Origin: Takakia lepidozioides
Lineage: Eukaryota > Streptophyta > Takakiopsida > Takakiales > Takakiaceae
NCBI GenBank assembly: GCA_030704615.1
Contig: CM060732.1
Location: 47,101,053-47,165,052, forward strand
Direction: 5' to 3'
DNA: 64,000 bases
In this document: one piece after another, positions 1-12,244 of the stretch
Numbering within the stretch: position 1 is the stretch's first letter
Layout of the letters: each line of letters opens with the position of its first letter
The notes under the pieces: model-generated
Seen by the model: the letters and a program-made list of their open reading frames with translations, nothing else
Database searches by the model: none
What the model was told of the DNA's origin: nothing
Translations under genes and position numbers: made by a program

Positions 1-3000
1 AATTGGTCTCTCTTACCGTCACAACACATAATTACAAGGTATATGTAATATTGATGCTTGCAGTGGACCCACTTCCCTCTCATGCCGAGAGCGCCCTCAC
101 GCATCGTTACAAAATCCGGACAAGTGCACGTAGGGAAATTCCCCACGGTAACCTGATATTCTTTGCCATGAAGAATTGAGCCAATAGACAGCACTGTGTA
201 AATCCGTCCATACCCCGGGGCAGGGACTTCGGTGATACGAGTCACCCGAGCCTGCAAAATTCTAGCCGATTCCATCTTGCAGTCGTGATCTATACCCGAA
301 GCGACACGGCGCACGGTTTTTCTATCTCTTTTTGTTGGGTGGGAGTCGACACCGGGTGGAGGCATTGCCGGAGCATGTGGCCCATCTGTGCCGACAGTGC
401 ATGAGGGCACCACCCGGGACCGTGTAAGACAGAACCCTCCCTCCTCTAGCATGCTTATCTCGGTTGATGACAGCAACGTCCCAAGTTTCACAGGCCAAAT
501 TGCGGGGGGAGGGGGCTTCATTATCACCGAAGGACAAACTGTTCCCTTGACGCATCGTGCCATATCGTCTGGGCAGAACCAGAACTTGTGGTCCTTTGAC
601 TCCCCACTATGATAAGGTCGGAACAACCCTGTGAATGTTGGAGTTGGAGTCCCCCTGGAGCCTTTGCATATTTTTGATTTGCATTTCTTGAAAGAGGGGG
701 TCCGAATTGCCATGCAAGCCACTCTAGATCCTGGTGCCATTCTATATGCCACCCACTATCAATGCAATCAGATTCATGCACCATGGACACCACCTCCTCC
801 AATGGGATTCATGCTGCTGTGCTTGCATGATCTGCACCTGCTCCACTGGAGGAGGACCCACCTGGGAAGGGGTGGGCACACAACTTAGTCTGCACTGGAG
901 ACACCTTTGGTACAGAGAAATTGACCCTGTCCGGCCGATGGGAATCTCCATCCGACCCTGGAGGAGTGTTCAATTTCCTTTTGCATGATTCAAATCTTTC
1001 CTCGTCTTCCAAATGAGGGATCCTGGATTGCAAAGGGGAGCCTTCAGTGCACCTGTTCAGAGCTCTGACCATCTTCGATGGGTCTCTGGACCTACTCGCA
1101 GCCCTTAGCATCAACAAAGTCGTAACAGGGCCCTTGCCTCCGCCCCGTCCGTCCCATCAGAAAATTGCGGTACCTGATTTGTTGTGTAAGTGCCCGCACC
1201 ATGTCATCAGCAGTGGCCACATACAAGTCACGTCCTGCTTTGGTAGACTGCTGCATCCAGGCGTTGTGAACAGTCTCCACCAGATTACAGGATGGCATGT
1301 CGGCCAAGTCCTCCAAGGACATGTCCTGCATGAGGCATTGCATGCAAATGTGAGGAACGAAAGGAAATGGAAGAGGTTTTGCAAGTGACAATCCAACAAC
1401 CCCAAACGAATAGGCACGATGCAAAGTGAAATTTGTGTTTCTGGGATTGAAGAGGCTTACCATCGTCGTGAAAGCTCCCCATTGTCTGTACCTGAAGTGC
1501 CAGAAAACCAACCAGTCCTCCAACTCCTTCAGGTGGATACCAGTAGCAGCACCAGAGGAGAACCACCAAGCCCGGATTGCTTGGTAAGTGCTCTCAGCTT
1601 CTCCCATTGAGGTGACATTTTTGTACTTGAGGCAGAGCCTTCTGTGCTCCAACTGAAGGTCAGGGCGAATGCAGTGCTTTGTATGACGTGCCAAAGATTG
1701 ACTCCAATGGAAGAGGCATGTGCGCTCCCTATTTTCCATTGGGACCTTAGGATCCTCCGAACCAAACACGCGCCGCACTGCATTGAAATTTGTCTATGCA
1801 CTATCAGCCATGAAGCCCGCAAAATTTGTGTTCTGCATTCCATTGCGCTGCATGATGGCTAGGAGCGAATTAAATTGAGCATCTGGGATTCAGTGTCCTC
1901 CGACTGCATATCACAAATTGCTATGGAGAGCACACGCTGGTACGCTAGATTGTACACATGGCACGCCATGGTTGTCCAACCCTTCACCCGTTTGCAGTGA
2001 ACAAACATTAACCAACATTTAGCCAAATCTCCTCCAGGTTGCATTCGGCGGACTATGCTCACACCACTGCCTTCGTCCACTGTGGACATCTTGAACAAAT
2101 ACACCTTGGATGATCCCTGGCCATGGAAGATACTGTTTTGAATGAATTCATAGCGACTCCTCCGTTTGAGGTCCATAATGTTGTCCATGAATCCAGCACT
2201 GCCTGTACCCATTCTGAGTGCATTCACCTGGTTTTGAATATTGGGAGAGCTCAACACTGAGAAATGGTCCATCACCGCATCAAGCGAATCTGCATCCAGC
2301 ATTGGTTGTGTCGCATCCCCTTCACCCAGTATGTGTTTTTCCAGGAATGTCTTGCTAGCTGCAAGCGCTATAGCAGAACGTGTTGCACAAGGGGCATTGT
2401 GGAACTCCTGTTTTAGCAGATTTCTAGCGATGTCCACGCTATCCCTGCAACTTTCTTTGGACACAGGATGCTCGTGTGTACCCATATGAATGCAGGCATG
2501 AGTCATTGTCTTGCATCGGTGTGCCACCTAGTACATATGAGCGTGGCACACAGAAACACAGGACGGGGAAAGTTTGCAGAACCTGCACACAAAAGTATTG
2601 GTCTTGGGAGGGACAAGCCCTGGGGTGAAAGGATTCAGGGGCACACCTTCCCACTCACTTTTGTTTGGTTTAGCTCTGTTTCTCAGGCAAGGGCAAGAAA
2701 TATTCACGCACTTGCAATGCCCAACGCAAACCGACCTTCGAAATTTCAATCCAATGTCGTTGTGGATGTCGATGTTTTTGTCCTGCACCAAGGGTGTCCG
2801 TCATGTTTCTTGTCCATGCCCTGCAGAAGCCTAGCTAGTCCACTGGAAGACGTGGGAGGGTTGAGCTCAAACAAGATGTCCCCATCAAACACTGCTGGCA
2901 CGTATTGAACCCGTTGCACACAAAGGGACTCCCAATCAACAAAACGCAGCTCGCTCTTGCACCCAGGCACCCCTGCGAGGGCTTTCAATTTCGGAATGAC

Positions 3001-3480
3001 ACTCGTTATCTCCTGCAATTCGTCATCATCCAAGAATGGAGTTTGCACTGGCGGAGGAATCTCAGAAACATCCTCCAAGGACAAGTCCGAAAGAGTCACG
3101 AATGTAGTGGATGTGCTCACCTCTTGTTTCACATGAACTGTGCCCTTCTGCTGCACGACCGATGCTGCAGTGCCAAGGGTAACTACTGATCCTGCTCATT
3201 GTCTTCTCTCTTTTCCAAAGACCCAGTATGTGCCTGGAAGGACTCTCCACTTCCTTCCACACTCGCCAACCAATGGTTTCTCCAAGTGCCCAGAATCCAA
3301 ATTCCCATCCTCGTCATACACCTCTTTTTGAACAAGCAGAGAACCCAATTCCAGAGGGAACACTGTAACCAGCTCATCCTCATGAACAACTGCAAACCCA
3401 TCGTCATCTGCAATGGCAATCAGTGGAAGACTACTTGCATTGGAATGAAATCGAGCGAGTCTATCTCGCTCCCTAGACAT
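1..3480 (-). pseudogene. MULE-like transposase with SWIM finger, broken, runs off the left edge
   Basis: Read right to left, this is a decayed transposase-like gene. The N-terminal part is at 3480-2746. A cysteine-rich block at 2700-2530 follows (pairs such as CRFC and CVSVCH, probably zinc-binding). Next come a catalytic-type stretch with CDMQSEDTE (near 1885-1910), ADSA...NFNAVRRVFG (near 1765-1805) and CLFHWSQSLARH (near 1710). A SWIM finger sits at 51-128 (CTCP ... HCKH). D-rich core, C/W-H segment and terminal SWIM finger are the usual layout of Mutator-like transposases; I infer that class from layout and remembered similarity. Damage seen: in-frame stops at 3196-3198 (TGA), 2528-2530 (TAG) and 1794-1796 (TAG where CAG, Gln, fits), and frameshifts near 2760-2790 and 1858-1862. 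The 130-1090 stretch has no long clean frame. No terminal inverted repeat was identified. Confidence 0.65.
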
Positions 3481-4252
3481 GTTTTCCTACATGACCCAAA
3501 GTTGCGATTCACAACGGATCCCCCGAACTGATAGCCCGTAATTCTCGAAAGGGGATCCACCCCAAACAAACTGAGGTGAATAAGGGTAGCACTGACCCAA
3601 AGACTGCGGGCGATGCATGCAAAAGATGTAGGAATGACATGCAACAAACTTCGGAGACAACCACACTGAGAGACACCAACCAGAAAAACTGTTTTCAAAG
3701 ACAAGAAGCCACAAGAAGCCGTGTTGTATTTGGATGAAAAGCAAACCCTGAACATGACATGAAACCATCCATTATGGAAAGACGGCAACAACCCTGGAGA
3801 GCAGTAAACAGGAAACCCCGAATCTAATGAGGTTGTGTTGTGCCAGAAGAGCACAACACAAACACTGACACTCCGGGAGACACCTCGCACGAATGTGTGC
3901 AACACATCACCATTGCCGACACAACCCTTTATACCGAATAACCCCATTGCGACGGTGATGGCGAAATGCAAACCGCAGGATAGGCAGTACAACACATGTG
4001 GATGCATATGTGAAGCATAACAATTATTGCGAATCTGCAAGTACTGCACGAAATTAAACTAGCATTACATTTCTACGGCACTTCCGAATTTAAAAGAATG
4101 CAAGAAGGCTGCCATGTATTGGCAGGCGGCGAAGTACATCTGACATATATCACAAGTACATGCAACGGATGTACTTTTTTTCTACCATTTTTTTTCTTGG
4201 ATAATACAAAGACGCCGAAATGGATGAATTCCGTTCGCACACAATGATGACA
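3481..4252. other. No supported gene; flank of the MULE-like remnant
   Basis: A 209-codon open frame exists on the minus strand (4049-3420). It has no recognisable motif, is rich in Cys/Phe/Val of the kind seen in chance frames, and overlaps the transposase N-terminus. I see no promoter or structural RNA. Confidence 0.5.
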
Positions 4253-4257
4253 ACCGC

Positions 4258-4980
4258 TGTCACGCACCTCACTTCGGTAAGCTCCCCCTCAAGTCATAGT
4301 TACTCGCTTTGATGCGCGCGCCTGACAACCTGGCCGCCGGGCCAACTTGGAGCTTCAGCTGCTCACCGGGGCATAACGGTCCCCCCTTATTCTCCCGAAG
4401 AACCCTCCACCGATTTGGAACCAGCGGGAATTCCCTTTGGTAGTTGGCAGTCCGGAACAGCTCCCCACTCTTTGGTCGCTTTCCGGCTCGCTCGCTTACT
4501 CACTAGTTTTTTGTCACCAACGGGCTTGCACCGTTCTCGGGGTTACTACTCCCTATATATACTTCTGTAGCTGTCCGCGGGGGTTTCACAACCAGCCATG
4601 CCATTTTATGGCGAACCACCACGAAAACCCTCGATTCCCGGTGATGAGTCGCGGTGAGTCTTGGCCCACTCACCACGACCCCTATGGACCGTGATGAGTC
4701 CCAAGACTCCCCACGACTCCCACCACGAGGTCTCCGCCCCCATGGTGAGTCCTATGCCACCCCCACTAAGTCCCGCTAAGCTACCACCACCCCTTGTGGA
4801 GCCACCCCCACCGCAACCCGGTGTGCGGGGCTCCACCTAGTGAGCGCCTCCGCCTCCGTGAGTGCCTTGGGCACTCAAGGGTGCTTCAGCCCCCCATACC
4901 TATCGCTGCCGCTGCCCCCACCACAGGGGCAGCCCCTCATGTGTCCCGACCCCCTGCCCTCAAGGCAAAGGGCCGCGACA
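4258..4980 (-). repeat. 3' LTR of the gypsy element (723 bp)
   Basis: It matches the copy at 15972-16698. The termini on the plus strand are TGTCACGC and CGCGACA, giving the TG...CA ends of an LTR. By eye it differs from the other LTR by seven substitutions, all transitions, and one 4-bp indel (TCCC missing near 4325). A TATATATA stretch lies at about 4553-4560. Confidence 0.95.
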
Positions 4981-5884
4981 CACACCCCTACCAACAGGGA
5001 GTTGATGTCCTCATCGACTTGTCCATTTTGTAGAAACGAACATCCAAGTTGTGGCATCCCACATCAAGGAGTTTGTTTCCGTACCATGGCGTCCCATGCC
5101 AAAGAACCAAACCCCGCACTTGACTCTACTCTCCACTAGCTAGTTCGGCCGACTTCCTCCAAGTCCCGGCCAAGGGTGGAGCCTCTCAAGCTCCTCCCAG
5201 TGCACTCTTCTTGGCCTACTTCAAGGCCAAGAAACGATCCTCCCCGAGGATCGAATCGCCTTACTGCAACAACATTGCTTGCGACCGCTCATGATGCCGC
5301 TTTTGGCATCACCTTGAGCAAGGGTTCCATGGAACCCTCTTTGACTAGGAAGATAACCTTGAACCAACCGTGCGCCCCAATCACTACAATTGGGTCCGCC
5401 TTGGAATGTTGGCCTGAGGTACGGGAACACGCCGAAGCCGCACTACGACTTCGTCCCGAGGCTACACGATTATAGTACGTGAACGGAAGCATGTAGCTTC
5501 CGCGTTAGCCCGCACTACAAGGCAACCCCCTCGGTAGCGCAGTTATAGTACGCGCACGCGCCAGGTGCGCACTAGCACGTGAACTCCCAAAGAAGGCGCA
5601 AGTTTTCTTGCCCCTTGGATGGGGGTCACCCGATTTCGGCACTACGCAAACACACGATTAACCCAATTTACCTCTCCCACTTTTATAAGCTAGCATGCAT
5701 TCTACACACTAGCCAACCATACCATGCATCACCATTCCAAACAAAATAGGATGCACAACATTTGGAAGCCATTTCATTTATAGCACGTTTTGTACAATAC
5801 AAGTTTTTGCAATCGGATTACTAAGCTAGCTAAGACGGGCTAAGCATGCATTTCCTCCCCCACGCTCCAAGGTTGATGTCCCCA
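4981..5884 (-). other. 3' untranslated part of the gypsy element
   Basis: Lies between the end of the pol frame (5885) and the 3' LTR. Directly inside the LTR the minus strand reads GGTAGGGGTGTG (4981-4992), a candidate polypurine tract for plus-strand priming. The rest has no long coding frame on the element strand. The block 5465-5580 carries short repeats of the type TTATAGTACG. Confidence 0.7.
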
Positions 5885-7002
5885 TCAACGCTTCTTCCGC
5901 TTTTGAGGTCGCCCTTCGAAAGCTGCAACCGCCTCAGATGCGTTTCCCATTTCTGAGGCACGCACCCAAGATGCCTCCACATGATGATAGCCCTTCCATT
6001 TGACGAGATTCTCCATTTCTCGGTTCTTGAACCTCCTTGACTTAAGTATTGCCTCCACCTCGTACTCAGGTTCATTTCCATGATCCAACAGCATAGGTGG
6101 CGGACGCAACACTTGATGCCGATTCGGACGCGCTTCATCTTTGAAGTAAGGCTTCAAAAGGGAGACATGGAATACTGGGTGCACCTTGCTGTTTGCTGGC
6201 AGCTCCAATTCATACACATCCTCATTCATAACCTTCCGAATGCGAAAGGGTCCCGCATACGGAGGTACGAACTTCGGACTCACTTCCGGAGGTAGTCGGA
6301 AATTCTTGATGTTCAACCAAACCTCCGTGCCTGCCTCAAACTTCACTTCCCTCCGCTTCCGATTCGCCTGCCTTTCATACCGTTTCCTAGCTTTGGCAAT
6401 GTTGTACTTTGCGAGCTTCAACAAATGCTCGCGTTCTTCCAGTACCGCCGCTACTGCCGGTTCCTCAACGTCCCGGGCGGCCCAACTTGTCGGCACCAGA
6501 GGTGCTTTTCCATAGACCAATACGAAAGGGGAAACTCCTGTTGCGGAGTGTTCTGTGTTATTATAACAGAACTCTGCCGCGTCTAAGTGTTCCACCCAGT
6601 CTGTTTGGTCTGCCGACACGTAATTCCGCAAGATCTGCTTCACTACGGAATTCACTCTTTCTGTTTGGCCGTCGGTCGTAGGTCGGAAGGCGGTGCTCAT
6701 CTTCAGCCTCGTCCCCATCTTCTTCCAAAGTGCCCTCCAAAATTTACTCGTAAACTTTGGATCGCGGTCCGAGACAATATCCTTCGGGACTCCATGATGT
6801 TTTAAGACGTGGGCGAAATAAAGTCGCCTTGTCTCCTGCGCCGTTGCCGTCTCTTTGGTGGGGATGAAATGGCCCATTTTACTGAACCTATCCACCACCA
6901 CCATGATTGCATCGAATCCTTTTGACAGCGGCATGGCAGTCATGAAATCCATCGAGACGCTTTCCCAAGTCCCCTCCGGAATCGGCAAGGGTTGTAACAG
7001 CC
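5885..7002 (-). pseudogene. gypsy pol, 3' portion: integrase core and chromodomain
   Basis: Open from the insertion junction (7002) to a stop at 5885. Catalytic-core signatures are present: MDFMTAMP (first Asp), VSDRDPKF (second Asp) and TDGQTERVN (Glu), so the D,D,E triad is intact. A GPY/F-type segment (PPYAGPFRI) follows, then a C-terminal chromodomain (YEVEAILKSRRF ... LVKWKGYHHVEASW). Integrases of this type join element DNA to the chromosome, and the chromodomain is known to bias insertion toward marked chromatin. It is the continuation of the frame at 12464-13237, separated from it by the DNA transposon. The duplicated TAACAGCC is present on both sides. Confidence 0.93.
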
Positions 7003-7305
7003 CCCGGGGGGTGCACTCTTTATAAACTGTGCATATCACGTGCGTTCGTCGCCTAATAAAAAAACCCCCTGTATACGGGTCCTTGGATAATTTATACCCC
7101 CTCTGTACATACTTTTTGAAGATTATAAAATCCCCTCCTGTAAATATACAAAAATTTACAATTTTCGAAAAGTACCCCCTTCTGTATGTATATTCTCATT
7201 TTTCATCATTAAAAATAACCCTCCAATATGTATATGTATGTTTTTATATTATATCGAATTTATTCATTTAAAACATAATAAAAACTAACAAATTAATTAA
7301 AAAAA

Positions 7306-8316
7306 TTATTTGCCTTTGATAAAGTTGTCAAAGACTTTTCGGTCATTTGCATCAAGAACATATGTGTTTGACTTGACATTGTACTTTAAACATGCTAACG
7401 CGATAATGGAATCCAAATCAACCATCATGTTATCCGTCAAATCGTACGTATAGACCCCTCCTCGAATTTTTTGGTACCATGCTAACCCAATCTCCATATG
7501 AGAAGGACGCTCCAATAAATCAACAGAATCCCTATATTCTACAAACCGCTTATTGATTTTCTTCCGCATTCTTTGAACCCTGCCCAAATACCAAGTGCCT
7601 TTGGTTGCTCCTCTGCAGGTTTTCCTTGGTCTACCTTTCCTGTTTGTAGTTTGGATCGCAGTCTCCCCATCAACAAAAAATACAGCACAATCCGAACCAG
7701 ACCGTGCATAAACATCCTCACACTCAACACACCATATGTGGAACATTGCTTGTTCTTGTTGATCCTTTGTCATCAGCTCAAACTTGTCACATCGTCCTTC
7801 TGCAGAGATTTTCCTTTCAACGGCTCTAATCTCTTTCTGCCATTTTTGAATATCGTTGGATGTAGCCAACGTGCTGCACAATCTACCAGATCTCTGCTGA
7901 AGTGCATGCTCATGTGCATGGTCTTCATTACCACCATCGCCAGCAAAGGGTGTATCAGGGTCCATCCTCATCTTGGTAGACACTGGTGCCGGGTCCTCGC
8001 CCGGTCTGTCCTCATGCAAGATCGTAGAACCACTGGAAGATAGAGGTCTTTTCAATACTTGGTCCCCATCATTTTGGTCTGAAATCTTAATGTGTACAGT
8101 ATCCCCTTTCAGAACCATCCTCTCTTCTTGCTTGGCTGAAAGGACACTACCCCCCATGGAAAGGAAAGGAAATTTTGCTGAGACAAGCTCATCACCTATA
8201 ATTTCTGCTCGGATGCATTTGTATGTGACACCTTGCATAGTGAACACAGAACCAAGCCTGTTTGGTGATGCATCTCCTCCAACAAGCAGGATTTTTACTT
8301 CCAACTCTTCTTCCAT
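7306..8316 (-). CDS. Unrecognised 336-aa protein of the nested DNA transposon
   Basis: I do not recognise this protein. The chosen start is the ATG at 8316 (MEEELEVKILL). The frame is open further, but TTTTGCAG just upstream (about 8333-8340) looks like a splice acceptor, so 8316 may be in a second exon. Visible features: an acidic N-terminus, a possible small beta-rich region in residues 1-80, a polar linker, a mid-protein WCVECEDVY segment (two Cys), a basic GRPRK AT-hook-like motif, and a C-terminal region ending NDRKVFDNFIKGK. No DDE/D triad, RNase H fold motif or zinc-finger array is evident. It is the only long intact frame inside the terminal inverted repeats, so a role in that transposon's movement is an inference from position only. 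Confidence 0.6.
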   Translation of the reverse strand: MEEELEVKILLVGGDASPNRLGSVFTMQGVTYKCIRAEIIGDELVSAKFPFLSMGGSVLSAKQEERMVLKGDTVHIKISDQNDGDQVLKRPLSSSGSTILHEDRPGEDPAPVSTKMRMDPDTPFAGDGGNEDHAHEHALQQRSGRLCSTLATSNDIQKWQKEIRAVERKISAEGRCDKFELMTKDQQEQAMFHIWCVECEDVYARSGSDCAVFFVDGETAIQTTNRKGRPRKTCRGATKGTWYLGRVQRMRKKINKRFVEYRDSVDLLERPSHMEIGLAWYQKIRGGVYTYDLTDNMMVDLDSIIALACLKYNVKSNTYVLDANDRKVFDNFIKGK

Positions 8317-8349
8317 GATGAGTTCACCTGCAAAATGCAATGAAAACAT

Positions 8350-9370
8350 TTCAAATCAGACCTTGATAGACCAATAACAAAGCACCCGGGTTGGAAGGTT
8401 CCAAAGTCCTGTTTTATACAACCCTATAGGCTGTCCAAGTAGGAACTACGTTCATAAGAGGATGAAATGTATACAGAAGCAAGTACCTGATTGATGAGTT
8501 TGATGTTGTTAATTTTTGCTGCTGCTATTGACAAAATGCTGTTACTTCCACTGCTGGTAACCCTCTTGGGTGATCCTGAACCCACAGTCCATCCTTGCAT
8601 CAGCGGCTAGCCCTCCCTCCACACTAACATATTTAAATACAAAGTTCTGTCAAACTCCCTACGATGTTGCATGAAGAAAGCTCACCTTGTTGACAATATT
8701 GTCCCACCGCTGTGGATCAAATTTATAGAACTCCTGCCAGCGCTGTTCCTTGCTCCAAATCTGGCCCTCTTGGATGATTTTGCACCCACGATCCTCTCCC
8801 TGCATCAACAGCTACCCCTCCCTCCACACTAACAATGCGTACATCATGCCTCTGCAGCTACTACTGTGGCTTCCAGTTGACCATCTACCCATCCAGGTTT
8901 CTTGTAGCTATCATTCCACATGGAATCATAGGTAATCTGGAGCTTGGAATCCGCCATCTGGAAATCTAGGGACGACTCTGATAATAGGGAAAAACAGGCT
9001 GAAATGTGTTGAAGAAGGTACCTTCATTAGCAGTCCCTTGTTCTATCTATTATCTTTTTTTAGGTACTGTCATGCTACCACCTCGGCAGCAACTTGCAAA
9101 GTCACTCCAGAGCACCGCAGATCCACCCAACGAGCTAACTTACAGAATTCAATACATATGCTTCAGGGCTGAGTCTGTTGAGAGGGAAAAACAGGCTGAA
9201 ACAGGTCAAACCAGAAGGTGCCCTCAGGCTGAAATACGTTGAAGAATGTACCTTTCATCAGCAGTGCCTTGCTTTATCAATTGCGCTGTTGCCGCTGCTG
9301 TTTCCAGTTGACCATCCACCCACATTGTCCCACCATTGACTGGGGTCAGAAAAGTGTCTCATTCCAAAGC
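8350..9370. repeat. Non-coding interior of the DNA transposon with internal duplications
   Basis: No convincing gene. Two pairs of direct repeats are seen. One ends CCCTCCCTCCACACTAAC (about 8611-8628 and 8816-8833). The other is built around GGAAAAACAGGCTGAAA (about 8988-9005 and 9184-9200) followed by TTGAAGAA(G/T)GTACCTT (about 9009 and 9239). Confidence 0.5.
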
Positions 9371-9379
9371 TTCTCTTCA

Positions 9380-10575
9380 TCTCTGTGGTGCTATTGTAGG
9401 GTGACTTCAATGCCCAAGTGGACAAAGGGCTCCATCAGGACGATATCATTGGGTCTTCTGGTGAGGACGAGCTGAATTCTAATGGTAGACGGTTAATTAA
9501 CTGTCTGGAAGAGCTTCAGCTTTTGACCTTGATTAACAAGACAAGAGGTGACCAAGTGCAGTGGACTCGTGAGAAATCCCAAACTGGGGAACGTTCCATT
9601 GTGGACTATATCATAATGGACAAAAATTTGTTCCCCCAGTGTGCCAAATGTGTTGATCGACAGAACTGATATTGGTACCTCTGACCACTTTCTGGACTGA
9701 GATCAAAAGGTGTTTTCCCAAGGCCAGAGTAGAAGAGATTCTCAAGGACCTGGACCTGGATCCGCAAGTCTTGACCCTGCTGGATAAATCAGACTTAGAG
9801 GCTGTAGTGTCCAAAGCCATGTCTATTGCCATGAGATTGTCTGATGAAAATGAAGTTAGGCATAAAACTTCCCTGAACTTGTTTCTAGTCAGTGACATGG
9901 GGGAGGACATCTTGGATGACCTCAAGGGTCCACCCACTCTCGGCACTAGACTGAAATTTAAACTCAGGGAAGGAAGCCTACCTTTGAACATGAAACAGAA
10001 GCAGAGAGGAAAGGGGGAGTGCACTCTCCCAAGTGAACCTGCATCATTCAGTTGGCAAGACCGTGTCTGAAAAATTGATCCATTTGAAGACACCACGGTG
10101 CAGCTGAGCACAGCCTGACATGACAACAATTAAACATCATATTGAGACAAGAGAAGCAGTCAAGGACACAGTCATGCATATGGCAGCAAGTGATCACCCT
10201 TCAAACATGATTGAAAAACATACATGAGGTCAAAGGCAATAAGAAATCAGCGAAGGGTACTGCAGCTAACAGTTGGAGTGTCTTTAAAGACAAAGGGAAG
10301 AGAAAGAAACACTTCACTGGCAATGAGGGGAGGCTGTGGAAACGCCAAGAGGATGGCACAAATGATAGAAATAACAGGGCTGGGCAAAGGATCCTGCAGG
10401 AAGAAGAAAGGGTATGTCAGCATGGAAAGGACGTGCGGCTCATTCCAACAGAAAGGGGAACATTCGTGCAGTTAAGTACAACAACCAATTGCCCTTCAAT
10501 TATGGCTGGAATTTTCCAAAAGGCGAGGGATGATAAGGATGAGATTGTACTCATAAGACGTTGTTTGCCGTAGCC
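9380..10575 (+). pseudogene. LINE fragment: second half of endonuclease and start of RT region
   Basis: Plus-strand codons read GDFNA at about 9400, a conserved endonuclease motif of APE-type LINEs, followed by HQDDIIGSSGEDELNSNG and TGERSIVDYIIM (about 9600). A stop codon directly precedes GDFNA and another follows at about 9667. The 9672-10070 frame (VPLTTFWTEIKR onward) continues the element. Downstream frames to 10575 are shifted and full of stops. The stretch HQDDIIG matches the minus-strand fragment at 11020-11574, so both derive from the same LINE family. Confidence 0.7.
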
Positions 10576-11600
10576 TTGTGGCCATTGACCCCGCGCCCAG
10601 TTTCAGTGGGAACAAAACGAACAGGGCTGACGTTGGTAGTAAGACTTACCATCGTATAAGGAATTAATCCGGGTTTTCCAGATATCCTCTAGAAAACCCT
10701 TCACACAAGCATCAATCTGCTGTGTGTGATTTGCCCAAAAACTAGGCCTCAGGAGGGCCTGGGCTTTTGGCTCAGCCTCGAGACTTTCAAAGTTGGTAAA
10801 CAGGGGTACAAGCACAATTCCCTTGATAGAATTGAAGAGAGCCTCTCTTTGGTGAGAGAACCCGGACAGCGTATCAGAAAATGAATACTGTCTTCAGATT
10901 GCCCACACAACGGACAATTGCACTCTCCCTTTCCTCTCTACTAACAAGCTGATTGATATCTTTCCGGAGCTGATAGTACCTCGCCCACAATTCTCTGTTG
11001 GTTTTCAAATTGCAGCACTCTTTATAGAGGGCTCGTCCTCACCAAAAGGCCCAATGATATCGTCCTGATGGAGCCCTTTGCCCACCCGGGCATTGAAGTC
11101 ACCCAATAGCACTACCTGACCTTTGGCAAAGAACGAAGCACAGTCCAGCTTTACATCTTCGAAGGCTTTGTCTGCGTCAGCACTAAGGGTCCCCTTTGTG
11201 GGCATGTAAACACAACCCACAAAGAGGTCCTTCGTACTCATGCCGCCCTTCAGATTCAGTTTTAGCCAGATACTATGTTCGTACCTCAAACCCTTGTTGA
11301 TAATTTCACAATTATCAAACAAGAAATCACGGACAAAGAATCCAACCCCTTTTTTACCGCGTTTGGCAGAGGCTGCCTTGAGAGTACACATCCTACCTGC
11401 CCATTTATAACCATTGACATCTCCAACCAGTTTATCCGAAGTTTCCCATGTTTCTTGCCCAGCACAGATATGAATATCATTAGTCCGAAGGACTTGTCCC
11501 ACTTCGAGTTGTTTCCTTTGGTTAGTAAGCCCTAAGAAGTTGAAAGTGGCCAGCCGCAAGCCAGCCCTTTGCATGTGAATTGTTTGTCGTCTAGGTAGCT
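10560..11600 (-). pseudogene. LINE fragment: endonuclease N-half fused to the LINE C-terminus
   Basis: On the minus strand 11574-11005 reads LATFNFLGLTNQ ... QETWETSD ... VVLLGDFNARVGKG, the first part of an APE-type endonuclease. It then jumps near 11040 to a C-terminal segment (ELWARYYQLR), followed by a zinc-knuckle-like CPLCGQSEDSIHFLIRC (about 10930-10880). This is typical of the far end of plant LINE ORF2, so the RT core is missing. The tail at 10560-10870 is a dispersed repeat, with related copies in ABCB intron 9 (about 35890-36160 and 36708-36760). Confidence 0.7.
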
Positions 11601-12240
11601 TGGGATTGCTCCTGGACGCCCAACCGTTCTACAAAGGGGGGACAGTTACCCCATGTGTAGATTTTGCTCGTCTTGTGTAAACTCTTGAGTACCAAATCCT
11701 TCAGATTCAGGACGTTCAGGTTCTGTACACTTAGGGGCATCTTGTCCCTCTGGCTGTTTGGATTCAATAAGGATGAGAATAGGCCTGATACAGTGAGTAC
11801 AACCATTGTGTCACGCCAATCATTATTAGGAAAGAAAATAGGCCTAATGTGCTCATTACCTCTGATGACTGGGAATCTTGATGCCCATGTCCTCCTGTCA
11901 TTGCTGCACAACAATCCGCCACCACACCCGCATATCATCACCGATCAGCCCAGGCCTGCCCCACATTCCCGCGCACTTACTTCATCCCCTTCGATTCCTG
12001 CCCTCTACATACATCACAACCTCAAACCTTCTCCCAAGTCAGTGCCCTCACCACATTCTGGTGCCCTCACCACATTGTCCTACCATGCCCTGTGGAGAGG
12101 AGGGGAGAGGAGAGGAGGAAAAAGAGAAAGCCCGCGGAAGGGAAGGCGAACGCGGGAGAGGAGGAGAAAGAAAAGAGAAAGCCGCGGGAGGTCAGGGGAG
12201 AAAGATCGTGGAGCGAAAAAAAAAAAAAAAAACAAACATA
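11600..12240. other. No supported gene; purine-rich tract and poly-A
   Basis: Open frames here lack recognisable domains. The 12090-12200 stretch is strongly purine-biased on the plus strand (GAGGAGGGGAGAGGAGAGG type), ending in a run of 17 A at 12216-12232. A purine tract before poly-A could mark the tail of an inserted retro-sequence; this is an inference. Confidence 0.35.
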
Positions 12241-12244
12241 CAAA

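Noticed and set aside
3420-4049. 209-codon minus-strand frame as a membrane protein gene
   Set aside because: Overlaps the transposase N-terminus in another frame, with no motif, start context or neighbouring exons.
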